A stretch of 64,000 nucleotides of DNA from JAVJSD01 sp040219575. GTDB lineage: Bacteria; Planctomycetota; Planctomycetia; Pirellulales; Pirellulaceae. Location of the stretch: contig JAVJSD010000108.1 of NCBI GenBank assembly GCA_040219575.1, forward strand, positions 1 to 64,000. The letters are read 5' to 3'. A program made the position numbers and the translations under genes. Below are positions 26,029 to 35,105 of the stretch, piece by piece. Within the stretch, counting starts at the first letter, position 1. The number at the start of each line of letters is the position of its first letter. Under the pieces are notes generated by a model. That model was not told the origin of the DNA. It was given only the letters and a program-made list of their open reading frames with translations, and made no database searches.

Positions 26029-27546
26029 ATGCAATGTTTTCATCGATGGGGACGGTTTCAACGTGCGACGCTCGTCGCGGTGGTGCTGGTCTTCGGAGTC
26101 GTCGCGCTGACCATGACGGGACTGGCGAAGCGGCTGCTGACCGGCGGCGGGGAAGTCGCCGCGCGGCCCGATGGCGACATGCTCGTCGTCCACGAATGGG
26201 GCACGTTCACCGCGATTCAAGACGCCGACGGCGCCGGACTGACCGGCGTCAACACCGACGACGAGCCGGTGCCGGAGTTCGTGCACCGCCTCAGCGACGA
26301 CCTGCTCGTCTCCACGTTCAACACCGGCAAGCCGCGGATGCGACCGAAAGATTGGTCGCGGTTGCTCTCCAAAGGCCTGCCGCGATTCGCCATGCCGATG
26401 GTCACCATGCGTCTGGAGACGCCCGTCATCTATTTCCATCCACCGGACGAGCTGCAACAGCCGCTGTCGCTCGACGTGGAAGTCGGCTTCCGCGGCGGCT
26501 GGCTGTCGGAGTTCTATCCCAACGCCGACAGCACCGCGCCGGGACTCGCGCAAGGGCTGCTTACGGAGAAGACCATCGGCAAGCTTTCCTGGACCGACCT
26601 CAAGATCGGAACGGAAGCCGACGGACCGCAGACGGATGAGCCCGTATGGCTCGAACCGCGCGACGTGGACGCCGCCAATGTCACGACCGCCGACGGTGAA
26701 AGCGAGCGCTACCTGTTCTATCGCGGCGTGGGCCGGTTCGAGGCGCCGCTGCGCGTGGCGACGGACGAGGATCGCAACCTGCTCACGCTGCACGGCCGCT
26801 TCGATGACGTACCGGGCATGCCCGCCGATGCAAGGATTCCCAACCTGTGGCTGGTCGAAGTCGGTGAAGACGGCGAGGTCGCGTACCGCACGATTGGTGC
26901 GATTGAGGCGCGCGGCGGCGACAAGCCGCTGGCGACGGTCAGCACGGCATTCTGCGGCCAGGACTTCCAACAGGAGAACTTCGACGTCCTGCGGCGCGAC
27001 ATGCACGCCGCGCTGGTCGCCGACGGCCTGTACGCCGACGAGGCCGACGCCATGCTCGATACCTGGCGACAGGCCTACTTCCGCAACCCGGGCCTGCGGC
27101 TGTTCTTCCTCGTTCCACAAGCGTGGACCGACGACCGCCTGCCGTTGTCGATCTCCCAACCCGCGCAGATCGATCGCGTGATGATGGCCCGCATCGAAAT
27201 CATTTCCGATCGGCAACGGCGACTGGTGCGGGAGATCGCCCAGGCGGATTCGTTCGACCCCGCTTGGGTCGACGAGATTCCCGTCTCCGAGAACCGCGCG
27301 CGCTTCCTGGCCGGAGACAGCGACTTTGGGCCGCTCGGAGTCGAGATTCCCGCGGAGTACCAGGCGTATCTCGACCTGGGCCGGTTCCGCAACGCCATCC
27401 TGCTGGCGGAGGAGCGGCGGAACCCGAGCAAATCCTTGACCAACTTCATCAACAGCTACCACCTGCGGCCGACGCCGGTTCTTACCGCGCAAACGCCCGT
27501 TTCAACTCCAACTCCAACTCCAACGCCGACGACCGCGTCGCAATAG
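26029..27546 (+). CDS. Secreted or membrane-anchored protein of unknown function
   Basis: The 505-residue protein starts at ATG 26029 with GGGAGAGA just upstream. One N-terminal transmembrane/signal helix (about 13-35) precedes a soluble region opening MLVVHEWGTFTAIQDADG. This opening recurs, as I recall, in hypothetical proteins of planctomycetes. The tail is a Thr/Pro repeat (TPTPTPTPT), typical of a flexible surface linker. No catalytic motif was recognised. It stands alone between the sigma gene and a palindromic repeat. Confidence 0.75.
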   Translation: MQCFHRWGRFQRATLVAVVLVFGVVALTMTGLAKRLLTGGGEVAARPDGDMLVVHEWGTFTAIQDADGAGLTGVNTDDEPVPEFVHRLSDDLLVSTFNTGKPRMRPKDWSRLLSKGLPRFAMPMVTMRLETPVIYFHPPDELQQPLSLDVEVGFRGGWLSEFYPNADSTAPGLAQGLLTEKTIGKLSWTDLKIGTEADGPQTDEPVWLEPRDVDAANVTTADGESERYLFYRGVGRFEAPLRVATDEDRNLLTLHGRFDDVPGMPADARIPNLWLVEVGEDGEVAYRTIGAIEARGGDKPLATVSTAFCGQDFQQENFDVLRRDMHAALVADGLYADEADAMLDTWRQAYFRNPGLRLFFLVPQAWTDDRLPLSISQPAQIDRVMMARIEIISDRQRRLVREIAQADSFDPAWVDEIPVSENRARFLAGDSDFGPLGVEIPAEYQAYLDLGRFRNAILLAEERRNPSKSLTNFINSYHLRPTPVLTAQTPVSTPTPTPTPTTASQ

Positions 27547-27553
27547 GCTGCCT

Positions 27554-27583
27554 CGTGCATTGTGACGGCGTGCATTGTGACGG
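27554..27583. repeat. 15-bp tandem duplication just after a stop codon
   Basis: CGTGCATTGTGACGG is repeated exactly twice (27554-27568, 27569-27583), starting 8 bp after the stop of the gene at 26029-27546. Confidence 0.9.
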
Positions 27584-27595
27584 CTTGATCTTCGA

Positions 27596-27668
27596 GTAGC
27601 TGAACTCGTGAGAGTTCAGGAAGTCGTGACGACGTCTGTGCTTCCAGAAGTCTCACGACTTCTGCTAC
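27596..27668. repeat. Paired hairpin repeat with GTGA loops
   Basis: Two 25-base arms in inverted orientation (27596-27620 and 27644-27668). Each arm is itself a hairpin: CTGAACTCGTGAGAGTTCAG in one, and CAGAAGTCGTGAGACTTCTG read on the minus strand of the other. The four differences fall at paired positions and keep both 8-bp stems intact around an identical GTGA loop. Confidence 0.92.
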
Positions 27669-27693
27669 CCCCATTCTTGGCTGTCACGCAGCA

Positions 27694-28314
27694 CTAGTAT
27701 GGTTCATTCGGCGATTTGATGCGTTCACGGAGTTCGGCCATCCGCCGATCGGAACGGTGTGCGACGCGGTCGAACACGAGGCCCGCTGCAAACGCGATGC
27801 TGACGATGCCGAGGGCCAGGAACGGATAGAGCAGCGCGTGGATGCTGAGCACGCTGCGGTCGATCAGCAACACGACCAAGGCGGCCACGGCCGTGAGCAG
27901 GAAGAACGATCGCAGGCGAAACTGCAGGGGGCCTTTGCGGTGGTGCAGCCAGCAGTGGATGAAGATCGCCGTGCAGACGACCATCAAGATTCCAAGCAGG
28001 ACGTCGATGAACAATGCCGCCGTGTAGGCATCTTCGTGACTCCACCGAGGGCCCCGACCGGACGTCTGGACGCGGCGCGTCACGGGCGAGGTTCCGGCAG
28101 CCGTCTGCGTCCTTTGTTCGCCCAGGAAGAAAACCAAGGGCCAACCAATTCGCACGTCTTGCACGCGCCAAACGCCTCGCGATTTCGTCTCACGATAACG
28201 CTCCTCGCCTCGATTGCGGACGTTTTGCATCACCACGGCCCCGGCCACCAGGACGACGAACATCAACGTCAGCATCAGGCGGATTCGCTCTCGCTGCATT
28301 TTCTTTCTCACCAT
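27694..28314 (-). CDS. Membrane protein of unknown function
   Basis: The 206-residue protein has an N-terminal helix (about 10-30), a soluble segment (about 35-90) and three further hydrophobic helices (about 95-185). ATG 28314 lies 21 nt after the stop of the methyltransferase gene, so it is the second gene of a two-gene operon. I do not recognise the family. The adjacent methyltransferase suggests, but does not show, a shared role. Confidence 0.7.
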   Translation of the reverse strand: MVRKKMQRERIRLMLTLMFVVLVAGAVVMQNVRNRGEERYRETKSRGVWRVQDVRIGWPLVFFLGEQRTQTAAGTSPVTRRVQTSGRGPRWSHEDAYTAALFIDVLLGILMVVCTAIFIHCWLHHRKGPLQFRLRSFFLLTAVAALVVLLIDRSVLSIHALLYPFLALGIVSIAFAAGLVFDRVAHRSDRRMAELRERIKSPNEPY

Positions 28315-28335
28315 TTGGTCCGACGGTTGGCCGCT

Positions 28336-29382
28336 TTACTTGGTGGCCGCCAACACGCCGCAGTGGACAAGCGTGGGAGTGATCGCGCCGGCGGTGAGGC
28401 CGGCGGCGTGCAGCATGGCGGCGAACTCGGCGGCGCTGTAGGCCCGGCCTTCGGTGAGCGTGAATAGCGCGGCGCTGTACAGGGCGATGGGCAAGGGGCC
28501 GTCGAGGGCGTCGCTCAGAAAGACGTCGTGGATCAACACGCGACCGCCGGCGGGAAGCACATCGGCGCAGCGATCCAACAGCGCTTGGCACTGAGGCACG
28601 TCCCAGTCGTGCAGCACGTTCGAGAGCAGCACCGCCTGGCAGTCGCCCGGCAAGGGATCGCGGAACATGTCGCCCGGACTGCACTGCAGCCGATCGGCCA
28701 CGCCGTACGCCGCGGCCATCTCCGACGCCACCTTCAGCACCTCGGGCCGGTCGTACACGACAGCCTGCAATTGGGGATGCCGTTGGAGCAACGCGATGCT
28801 GTAGATGCCGGTGCCGCCGCCGACGTCGAGCAGGCGGTCGACGCCCTCCAGCGAAAGCCGTTCGGCCAACACCGGCGCCACGTTCTTCGCCCGACCGGCC
28901 AGCGCCAACGTGAAATGCCGCGCGGTGGCCTCCTGCTCCATCGCCGATTTGATGCCGTCACGATAGATGAACGCCGCGCCGGCTGCGTCGTCGCTGCCGG
29001 CTGGGCGATTGCTTCGCAGTCGCTCGACCATCTCCAGCACGCCCGCGCTCGCCGCCGCCAGCCCGACGTAATCTCCCACATCGAAGGCGCCGCCGGGCGC
29101 GAGATGCTCTCGGGCGAGGTCGGTCAGTTCGATTTCCTGTTGTTCACTGAGCCGCAACAGGTCCATCGCCTTCAGCGCCGTCAGCAGCACGACGCGCGCT
29201 CGCGGCGCAAGCTGCAACTGCTCGCCGAGTGTCTCCTCGTGAAGTGGGCCGTCGGCCAGGCGGCGAAAGATGTCGAAGTGCGCCACGGCGGCGGTCAGCA
29301 GCTCCGCGCCGTAGCTGCCACGGAACAGTTCGAAGATCGGCGTGGGATCGGTGTGCGGCAATTCGCGGGCGGAGAGAGGCAT
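28336..29382 (-). CDS. SAM-dependent O-methyltransferase
   Basis: From ATG 29382 the protein has 348 residues, the normal length of the methyltransferase-2 family. The N-terminal part is a winged-helix dimerisation domain (about 1-100). The C-terminal part holds the SAM-binding motif (LLDVGGGTGIYSIALLQRHP) and the catalytic block VLHDWD, whose histidine usually acts as base on a phenolic or similar hydroxyl. The substrate is unknown; no biosynthetic cluster surrounds it. The membrane protein at 27694-28314 follows in the same operon. Confidence 0.85.
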   Translation of the reverse strand: MPLSARELPHTDPTPIFELFRGSYGAELLTAAVAHFDIFRRLADGPLHEETLGEQLQLAPRARVVLLTALKAMDLLRLSEQQEIELTDLAREHLAPGGAFDVGDYVGLAAASAGVLEMVERLRSNRPAGSDDAAGAAFIYRDGIKSAMEQEATARHFTLALAGRAKNVAPVLAERLSLEGVDRLLDVGGGTGIYSIALLQRHPQLQAVVYDRPEVLKVASEMAAAYGVADRLQCSPGDMFRDPLPGDCQAVLLSNVLHDWDVPQCQALLDRCADVLPAGGRVLIHDVFLSDALDGPLPIALYSAALFTLTEGRAYSAAEFAAMLHAAGLTAGAITPTLVHCGVLAATK

Positions 29383-29429
29383 GGTTACAATGAATCTCGA
29401 TGGAGGAAAGACTGACAATCATCGTTTAG

Positions 29430-29539
29430 CCGCAAGCCCAGCGGGCCGCGCGGCACGGGATGTTGCGCCGCGATCTCTCGTGGCGCCATGCTCAACGCCG
29501 CCGCGACGTCAACTCCCGCGCAGCCCGCTGGGCTTGCGG
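29430..29539. repeat. Long inverted repeat, CGCAAGCCCAGCGGGC family
   Basis: Arms 29430-29446 and 29523-29539 are perfect 17-base inverted copies, extending to about 26 bases with two mismatches, around a 76-base spacer. Each arm contains a small internal palindrome (GCCCAGCGGGC). It fills the space between the divergent methyltransferase gene and the secreted protein gene at 29583. Confidence 0.88.
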
Positions 29540-29582
29540 TTATACGAGTCCATTTTCAATAGCAATTCCAACTGAGGTTCTC

Positions 29583-30875
29583 GTGCAACGCAATGCCAGT
29601 CACCCCATGATACGCGGAAGCGTAGGGACGCTCATCATGGTCGCTTGGGTGCTGCTTGCCGCCGCGGCCCTCGCGCAGCAGGCGGATTCGAAGGGCGAAA
29701 CCAAGACGCCAAAGATCGCCGCCATCGTGACGGCATACTATCACAACTCGCACGCCGACATGCTGGTCAGCCGCTTGCTGCAGACCACCACGCTCGACGG
29801 CAAGGGACGTCGTGTGCAGCTTCAACTCGCCTCGCTGTACACCGACCAGGTTCCCGACAACGACATCAGCCGGCAGTTGTCGAAGAAGCACGGCTTTCCC
29901 ATCTACGACAACGTGGCAGACGCGCTCACGCTCGGCACAGGTCAGTTGGCGGTCGACGGCGTGCTGCTGATCGCCGAGCACGGCGAGTATCCCGAGTCCG
30001 AGACGGGGCAAATCCTCTATCCCAAGCGGCGGCTGTTCGGCGAGATCGTGAAGGTGTTCGAGGCCAGCGACCGCGTCGTGCCGGTCTTCTCCGACAAGCA
30101 TCTCAGCGACAATTGGCAGGACGCCAAGTGGATTTACGACACGGCCGATCGCATGGAGATTCCGATGATGGCCGGCTCCTCGCTGCCGGTGCTGTGGCGC
30201 TATCCGGCCAGGGATGTGAGAGATAGCGAACCGCTGGAGCAGATCGTGGCGGTCTCGTACCATCGGCTCGACACCTACGGTTTTCACGCGCTAGAGATGG
30301 TGCAAACGCTGGCCGAGGCGCGGCAGGGGGGCGAGACCGGCGTCAAGTCGGTCCGCTGCCTCGAGGGCGACGCCGTCTGGAAGGCCGCCGAGCGCGGCGT
30401 GTTCGATCGCAAGTTGTTGGACCAGGCGCTCGCCACGCTCAAGGAGCATCCGATCAAACCCGGCAAGCCGATCGAAGCACGCGTGAAAGATCCTGTGCTG
30501 TTTGTGATCGATTACCGCGACGGCCTGCGGGCCAACGTGCTCACCCTCAACGGCTTGGTCGCCGAATGGGCGGCCGCCTGGAAGTACAAGTCGGGCAAGA
30601 CCGACGCCGCGTTGTTCTGGACGCAGGAATGGCGGCCGTTTCAGCACTTCGGCCATTTGCTCGACGGCATCGAGAAGATGATGCACACCGGCAAGCCGAC
30701 GTGGTCTGTCGAGCGGACATTGCTCACCACCGGCGTGCTCGACGCCCTGCTGATCAGCCTCAAACAGGGCGGAAAACCGCTGCGCACTCCCCAGTTGCAC
30801 ATCGAGTACCGGCACGACTGGCGCTGGACAATGCCCCCGCCGCCCCCGCCGAATCGCCCCATTCAAGGGCAGTGA
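29583..30875 (+). CDS. Secreted protein of unknown function, planctomycete type
   Basis: GTG 29583, with TGAGG 6 nt upstream, gives 430 residues; ATG 29607 is possible. A signal peptide (about 15-33, ending AALAQQA) precedes the mature region. The first 150 mature residues alternate strands and helices (AAIVTAYYHNSHADMLVSRLL, then VDGVLLIAEHGEYP), loosely recalling a nucleotide-binding fold of the Gfo/Idh type, but no dinucleotide motif is evident. The C-terminus is proline-rich (MPPPPPPNRP). The function is unknown. It precedes the second PSCyt1/PSD1 gene by 80 bp on the same strand. Confidence 0.78.
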   Translation: MQRNASHPMIRGSVGTLIMVAWVLLAAAALAQQADSKGETKTPKIAAIVTAYYHNSHADMLVSRLLQTTTLDGKGRRVQLQLASLYTDQVPDNDISRQLSKKHGFPIYDNVADALTLGTGQLAVDGVLLIAEHGEYPESETGQILYPKRRLFGEIVKVFEASDRVVPVFSDKHLSDNWQDAKWIYDTADRMEIPMMAGSSLPVLWRYPARDVRDSEPLEQIVAVSYHRLDTYGFHALEMVQTLAEARQGGETGVKSVRCLEGDAVWKAAERGVFDRKLLDQALATLKEHPIKPGKPIEARVKDPVLFVIDYRDGLRANVLTLNGLVAEWAAAWKYKSGKTDAALFWTQEWRPFQHFGHLLDGIEKMMHTGKPTWSVERTLLTTGVLDALLISLKQGGKPLRTPQLHIEYRHDWRWTMPPPPPPNRPIQGQ

Positions 30876-30955
30876 GCGTTGCGAAGGTTTCGATAGAATG
30901 ACGTGGCAAGGCTGCGGATGAAATCATTTCCAAAGGCGGCATAGAGAAGGCCAAC

Positions 30956-33900
30956 ATGAGCATTGATGGATCGAGCTTGACGGAAATCATCCTGCGGCGA
31001 TTGTTCGTCGTTCTCTCGTCGGTTGCGGTGCTGTTGAGTGGCGCGAATGTCTTGCGAGCCGCAAAGCCGACGCCGGCGCAGCTCGAGTTCTTCGAGAACT
31101 ACATCCGGCCGGTATTGACCGCGCAGTGCTACGAGTGCCACAACAGCCGCGACGCCCAGGAGGGCGGACTGGCGCTGGACCATCGGGCCGCATTGCTCGC
31201 CGGCGGCGACAGCGGCAAGGCGGTGGCGCCGGGCAAGCCGGCTGAGAGTCTGTTGTTGAAAATCCTTCGCCATGAGGTTGAAGGACTGGAGATGCCGCAG
31301 GGCGGCGAAAAACTCTCGAACGATGTTGTAGAGCAGTTTGAAAAATGGATCGCGATGGGGGCGCCCGATCCGCGCGACAAACCGCCGTCCGCTGCAGAAC
31401 TCGCCGAGGCCACTTCGTGGGAGGCGATTCGCGCCAAGCGAATGGCGTGGTGGAGTTTCCAGCCGCTGAAAAAGCCGCTCGTGCCGGACGTCGCGGAAGC
31501 GGTGTGGTCGGCGCATCCAATCGACCGTTTTGTGCTGGCCCGATTGCAGGCGGAAGGGCTGACGCCGGCACGGCCTGCGGATCGAGGGATGCTGTTGCGG
31601 CGACTCTGCTTCGCGATCACCGGCCTGCCGCCGACGCCGGCGCAGTTGGAAGCCTTCGCCCATGATGATCGCCCCGACGCCTACGAACGTCTGGTCGACG
31701 AGTTGCTTGACTCGGAAGCGTTCGGCGAACGCTGGGCCCGGCACTGGATGGACTGGGTGCGCTACGCGGAGAGCCACGGTTCGGAGGGCGATCCGGCGAT
31801 CCCGCACGCCTACCGCTACCGGGACTACTTGATTCGCGCGCTGAACGCCGATGTACCGTACGACCAACTCGTCCGCGAGCATATCGCCGGCGATCTGTTG
31901 CCCGAGCCGCGCATCAACGAAGAACTTGGCATCAACGAATCGGCCATCGGCCCAGCCCATTGGCGGATGGTGTTCCACGGCTTCGCGCCGACCGACGCGC
32001 TCGACGAGAAGGTGCGATTCACCGACGACCAAATCAACGTCTTCTCAAAGGCGTTTCTGGGATTGACGGTCTCCTGCGCCCGGTGCCACGATCACAAGTT
32101 CGACGCGATCAGCCAAAGGGACTACTACGCACTATTCGGCATCCTGGGCTCGACGCATCCCGCGACAATCGACGTGAACACGCAGCCGCGGCAGCAATTG
32201 CATAAGCAGGAGTTGTCGCGGCTCAAGGGCGAACTCCGTGAGACGCTCGCCGTCGCCTGGCTGGAGGAGGCGGATGCGGCCGTCGCTAAGTTGCTCGAGC
32301 CCACCGGATATTGGAAGACGGCGATCGAGCAGGCGAGCGATCCGAGTCATGTTCTGAACCCGTGGGTGAAATTCAACGGCGACGGTTGGAAGGAACTGCG
32401 CGCCCAGGCCGAGCTTGAACAGCGCGCGGTTGAGGAACATCGACGGCGTGATTACACCCTTCGTTGGAATCTGGCCGATGGCGATGACTTCGATTTGTGG
32501 TTCACATCGGGCAACAGCAGCGGCGGCGAGGGTCCGCGAGTTGCCGAGTTTACGATCACGGCGAACGGCGAGCGGATCGTCGACCGTGTGTTTCCCGCCG
32601 GCTTTTTATCGCACGGTCTTTCCACGCGGCACCGAGCAGTCCTGGCCTCACCGCGGTTTCAACTCGACGGCGAGCACGACCTGTGGATCCGCGTGGCGGG
32701 CGACGGCGATGCGCTTGCCCGTTACGTCGTGCAAAACTACCCGCGGCGCGGCACGGTTTATCCCGTGACGGAGCTCAAGGACGGCCAGTGGCGTTGGCAG
32801 AAGTACGACCTTTCCTATTGGAACGGTGAACAACTCCACCTCGAATTCACGACCGCGCCCGACACGGCTATTCTGGTGACCGGCAACGATCGTTCCTGGT
32901 TCGGAGTACGGGAGGCGGTGCTTGTTCCCCACGGCGAACCGGGGCCGCCGACAACGGAGAACGTCTGGCTGGAGGTGATGTCGGCCGATGCGGACTCCGA
33001 TGACGCCGCGCCGGCAACCCGGGAAGCATTCGCCAAGCGATATGCCCGCGCGATGCGTCTCGCCGTCGAAGCGTGGCGGCAAGGCGAGATGACGGACCGG
33101 CAAGCGTTTTTTCTCGACGGCCTGCTGGCCGCGGGACTCTTGCCCAATCGACCACCAGAGGTTCCCGCCGCCGCGCCGCTGCTGGCGGAATATCGTCGGC
33201 TCGAAGCAAAGGTCCCGCTTCCCACGCGCGTTCCAGGCCTGATGGAGGCCGACGCCTTCGACCAGCCCTTGTTCGTTCGCGGCGACCACCGTTTGCCGGG
33301 CCAGCCCGTGCCGCGTCGGTTTCTGGAAGCGATCGACCCCACACCTTACGAGACGGGCGACAGTGGTCGGCTCGAACTTGCCCGCGATCTGTTGCGGCCG
33401 GACAATCCGTTCACGGCCCGGGTGGCGGCCAATCGCATCTGGCACTACCTGTTCGGACAAGGCATCGTGCCGACGACCGACAATTTCGGCCGCCTGGGCG
33501 AGACTCCGTCGCATCCGGAGTTGTTGGATTATCTCGCCGTGCGACTGCGAGAGAACGGCTGGTCGATCAAGGACGCCGTTCGGTTCATGGTCACGTCGAA
33601 AACGTGGCGGCTCGATTCGCGGCCTTCGGACGAGGCGAAGCGACTCGATCCCTCCAATCGTTTGCTTTCCCATGGGAACGTGCGGCGACTCGACGCCGAG
33701 TCCATCCGCGACAACCTGCTGGCCGTCTCCGGACGACTCGACCGCGCGATGTACGGCCCCGGCGTCGCCGCCAACTTCGGCTCCACGCGTCGCAGCGTGT
33801 ACGTGCGGGTGTTTCGCAACTCGCTCGACGAATTGCTCGCCGTGTTCGATGCGCCCGTTCCGTTCGCCACCCAAGGCCGTCGCGATGTGACCAACGTTCC

Positions 33901-35095
33901 GGCCCAGTCGCTCACGCTGCTCAACGATCCATTCCTCCACCGACTGGCCGGTGATTGGGCCGCCAAGTCGATCGGCAAGGCGGAGCACAAGAACGCCGCC
34001 GCGCTGGTCGAGCAAATGTTCTACGAAGCGCTCGCGCGCCGGCCCACGCCCGAGGAGCGCAATGCGTTGGTCGCGTTCGTCGAGTCGCTGTCGAGGCAGT
34101 ATGCGACAGCGGGCGAATCGCACACGCGACTCCAGCGCGAGATTCGACAACGAACGGCCGATGCCGAAAGGATTCTTGATGCAGCCCGAGAACGTCTCGC
34201 CGCAAAGGACGGCGCATCCAATACGTCAGGCAGCGCCGAGTTCACCGAGGCCTTGCGGCCGCTTGCTCGCTGGACTTTCGACGACGGCCTGCAAGATTTG
34301 TTCGGCAAGTTGCACGGCGTCGCGCATGGCAAGGCTCGCGTGGAAGGCGGGGCGCTGGTCGTCGACGGCCAAAGCTACGTGGCCACGAAGACGCTGGACG
34401 TGAATCTCCAGCAAAAGACGCTCGAGGCCTGGGTGATGCTTGATGACTCGAATCAACGAGGCGGCGGCGTGATGTCGGTGCAGGATACATCGGGCGGCGT
34501 GTTCGACGCGTTGGTGTTCGGCGAGCGTCGTCCACGTCGCTGGCTGGCCGGCTCGAACCACTTTGCGCGAACCGACGACTTCCATCGTTCGGGCGATCCG
34601 AGCGACGCTAACGAGAGCGACGCCGACGAGAGCGACGCCGACAAGCGAATGGTGCATGTGGCGATCGTGTACCACGTTGATGGCACAATCCGCGGATATC
34701 GCGACGGCCGACCCTATGGCCAGCCGTATCGCAAGAGCGCTCCAGTCGCCTTCGCAGCCGGCAAGTCGCAAGTGCTGTTTGGCCTACGGCACGGTGCGCC
34801 GGGCGGCAACCGGTTGCTGAAAGGGCGCATTTTCGAGGCGCGGTTGTACGATCGAGCGCTCTCCGCCGACGAGGTCGCAAAGTCCCATGCCCGTTTCAGC
34901 GGGGGCGTAACGAATGCACAACTGATCAAGGCCCTGACCGACGCCCAGCGAACGAGCTACCAGAGGCTGCAGAGAAAGGTCGAGCGACTCCAGAAGGAGA
35001 TCGAGTCGTTGGGACCGCCGCCGGCCCCGCGGCAAGCCTGGATCGACCTGGCGCATGCGATTTTCAACCTCAAGGAATTCATCTACGTCCGCTGA
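30956..35095 (+). CDS. PSCyt1/PSD1 cytochrome-like protein with LamG-type domain
   Basis: The 1379-residue protein starts at ATG 30956 with AGAAGG 6 nt upstream. Order: signal/membrane helix (14-36); PSCyt1 with haem-type motif CYECH (about 58); DUF1549 with CARCH (about 380); a beta-rich insert (about 500-700); DUF1553; and a C-terminal LamG/concanavalin-like domain (about 1095-1310), which normally binds sugars or proteins. It ends in a short coiled coil and FNLKEFIYVR. It is probably exported and haem-binding. The first module at 19120 has a discoidin-like region instead, so the two likely differ in target. Confidence 0.9.
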   Translation: MSIDGSSLTEIILRRLFVVLSSVAVLLSGANVLRAAKPTPAQLEFFENYIRPVLTAQCYECHNSRDAQEGGLALDHRAALLAGGDSGKAVAPGKPAESLLLKILRHEVEGLEMPQGGEKLSNDVVEQFEKWIAMGAPDPRDKPPSAAELAEATSWEAIRAKRMAWWSFQPLKKPLVPDVAEAVWSAHPIDRFVLARLQAEGLTPARPADRGMLLRRLCFAITGLPPTPAQLEAFAHDDRPDAYERLVDELLDSEAFGERWARHWMDWVRYAESHGSEGDPAIPHAYRYRDYLIRALNADVPYDQLVREHIAGDLLPEPRINEELGINESAIGPAHWRMVFHGFAPTDALDEKVRFTDDQINVFSKAFLGLTVSCARCHDHKFDAISQRDYYALFGILGSTHPATIDVNTQPRQQLHKQELSRLKGELRETLAVAWLEEADAAVAKLLEPTGYWKTAIEQASDPSHVLNPWVKFNGDGWKELRAQAELEQRAVEEHRRRDYTLRWNLADGDDFDLWFTSGNSSGGEGPRVAEFTITANGERIVDRVFPAGFLSHGLSTRHRAVLASPRFQLDGEHDLWIRVAGDGDALARYVVQNYPRRGTVYPVTELKDGQWRWQKYDLSYWNGEQLHLEFTTAPDTAILVTGNDRSWFGVREAVLVPHGEPGPPTTENVWLEVMSADADSDDAAPATREAFAKRYARAMRLAVEAWRQGEMTDRQAFFLDGLLAAGLLPNRPPEVPAAAPLLAEYRRLEAKVPLPTRVPGLMEADAFDQPLFVRGDHRLPGQPVPRRFLEAIDPTPYETGDSGRLELARDLLRPDNPFTARVAANRIWHYLFGQGIVPTTDNFGRLGETPSHPELLDYLAVRLRENGWSIKDAVRFMVTSKTWRLDSRPSDEAKRLDPSNRLLSHGNVRRLDAESIRDNLLAVSGRLDRAMYGPGVAANFGSTRRSVYVRVFRNSLDELLAVFDAPVPFATQGRRDVTNVPAQSLTLLNDPFLHRLAGDWAAKSIGKAEHKNAAALVEQMFYEALARRPTPEERNALVAFVESLSRQYATAGESHTRLQREIRQRTADAERILDAARERLAAKDGASNTSGSAEFTEALRPLARWTFDDGLQDLFGKLHGVAHGKARVEGGALVVDGQSYVATKTLDVNLQQKTLEAWVMLDDSNQRGGGVMSVQDTSGGVFDALVFGERRPRRWLAGSNHFARTDDFHRSGDPSDANESDADESDADKRMVHVAIVYHVDGTIRGYRDGRPYGQPYRKSAPVAFAAGKSQVLFGLRHGAPGGNRLLKGRIFEARLYDRALSADEVAKSHARFSGGVTNAQLIKALTDAQRTSYQRLQRKVERLQKEIESLGPPPAPRQAWIDLAHAIFNLKEFIYVR
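34601..34645 (+). repeat. In-frame 15-bp tandem repeat, three units
   Basis: Three 15-base units encode SDANE, SDADE and SDADK inside the LamG-like region of the protein at 30956-35095. The acidic insert probably forms a surface loop. Confidence 0.9.
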
Positions 35096-35105
35096 CGGAG
35101 TCACG

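Noticed and set aside
29583..30875. Assignment as a Gfo/Idh oxidoreductase
   Set aside because: The fold impression is weak and no dinucleotide-binding motif is visible, so it is left as unknown.
32648..34150. A 500-codon minus-strand open frame
   Set aside because: It is antisense to the second PSCyt1/PSD1 gene and shows no family resemblance.
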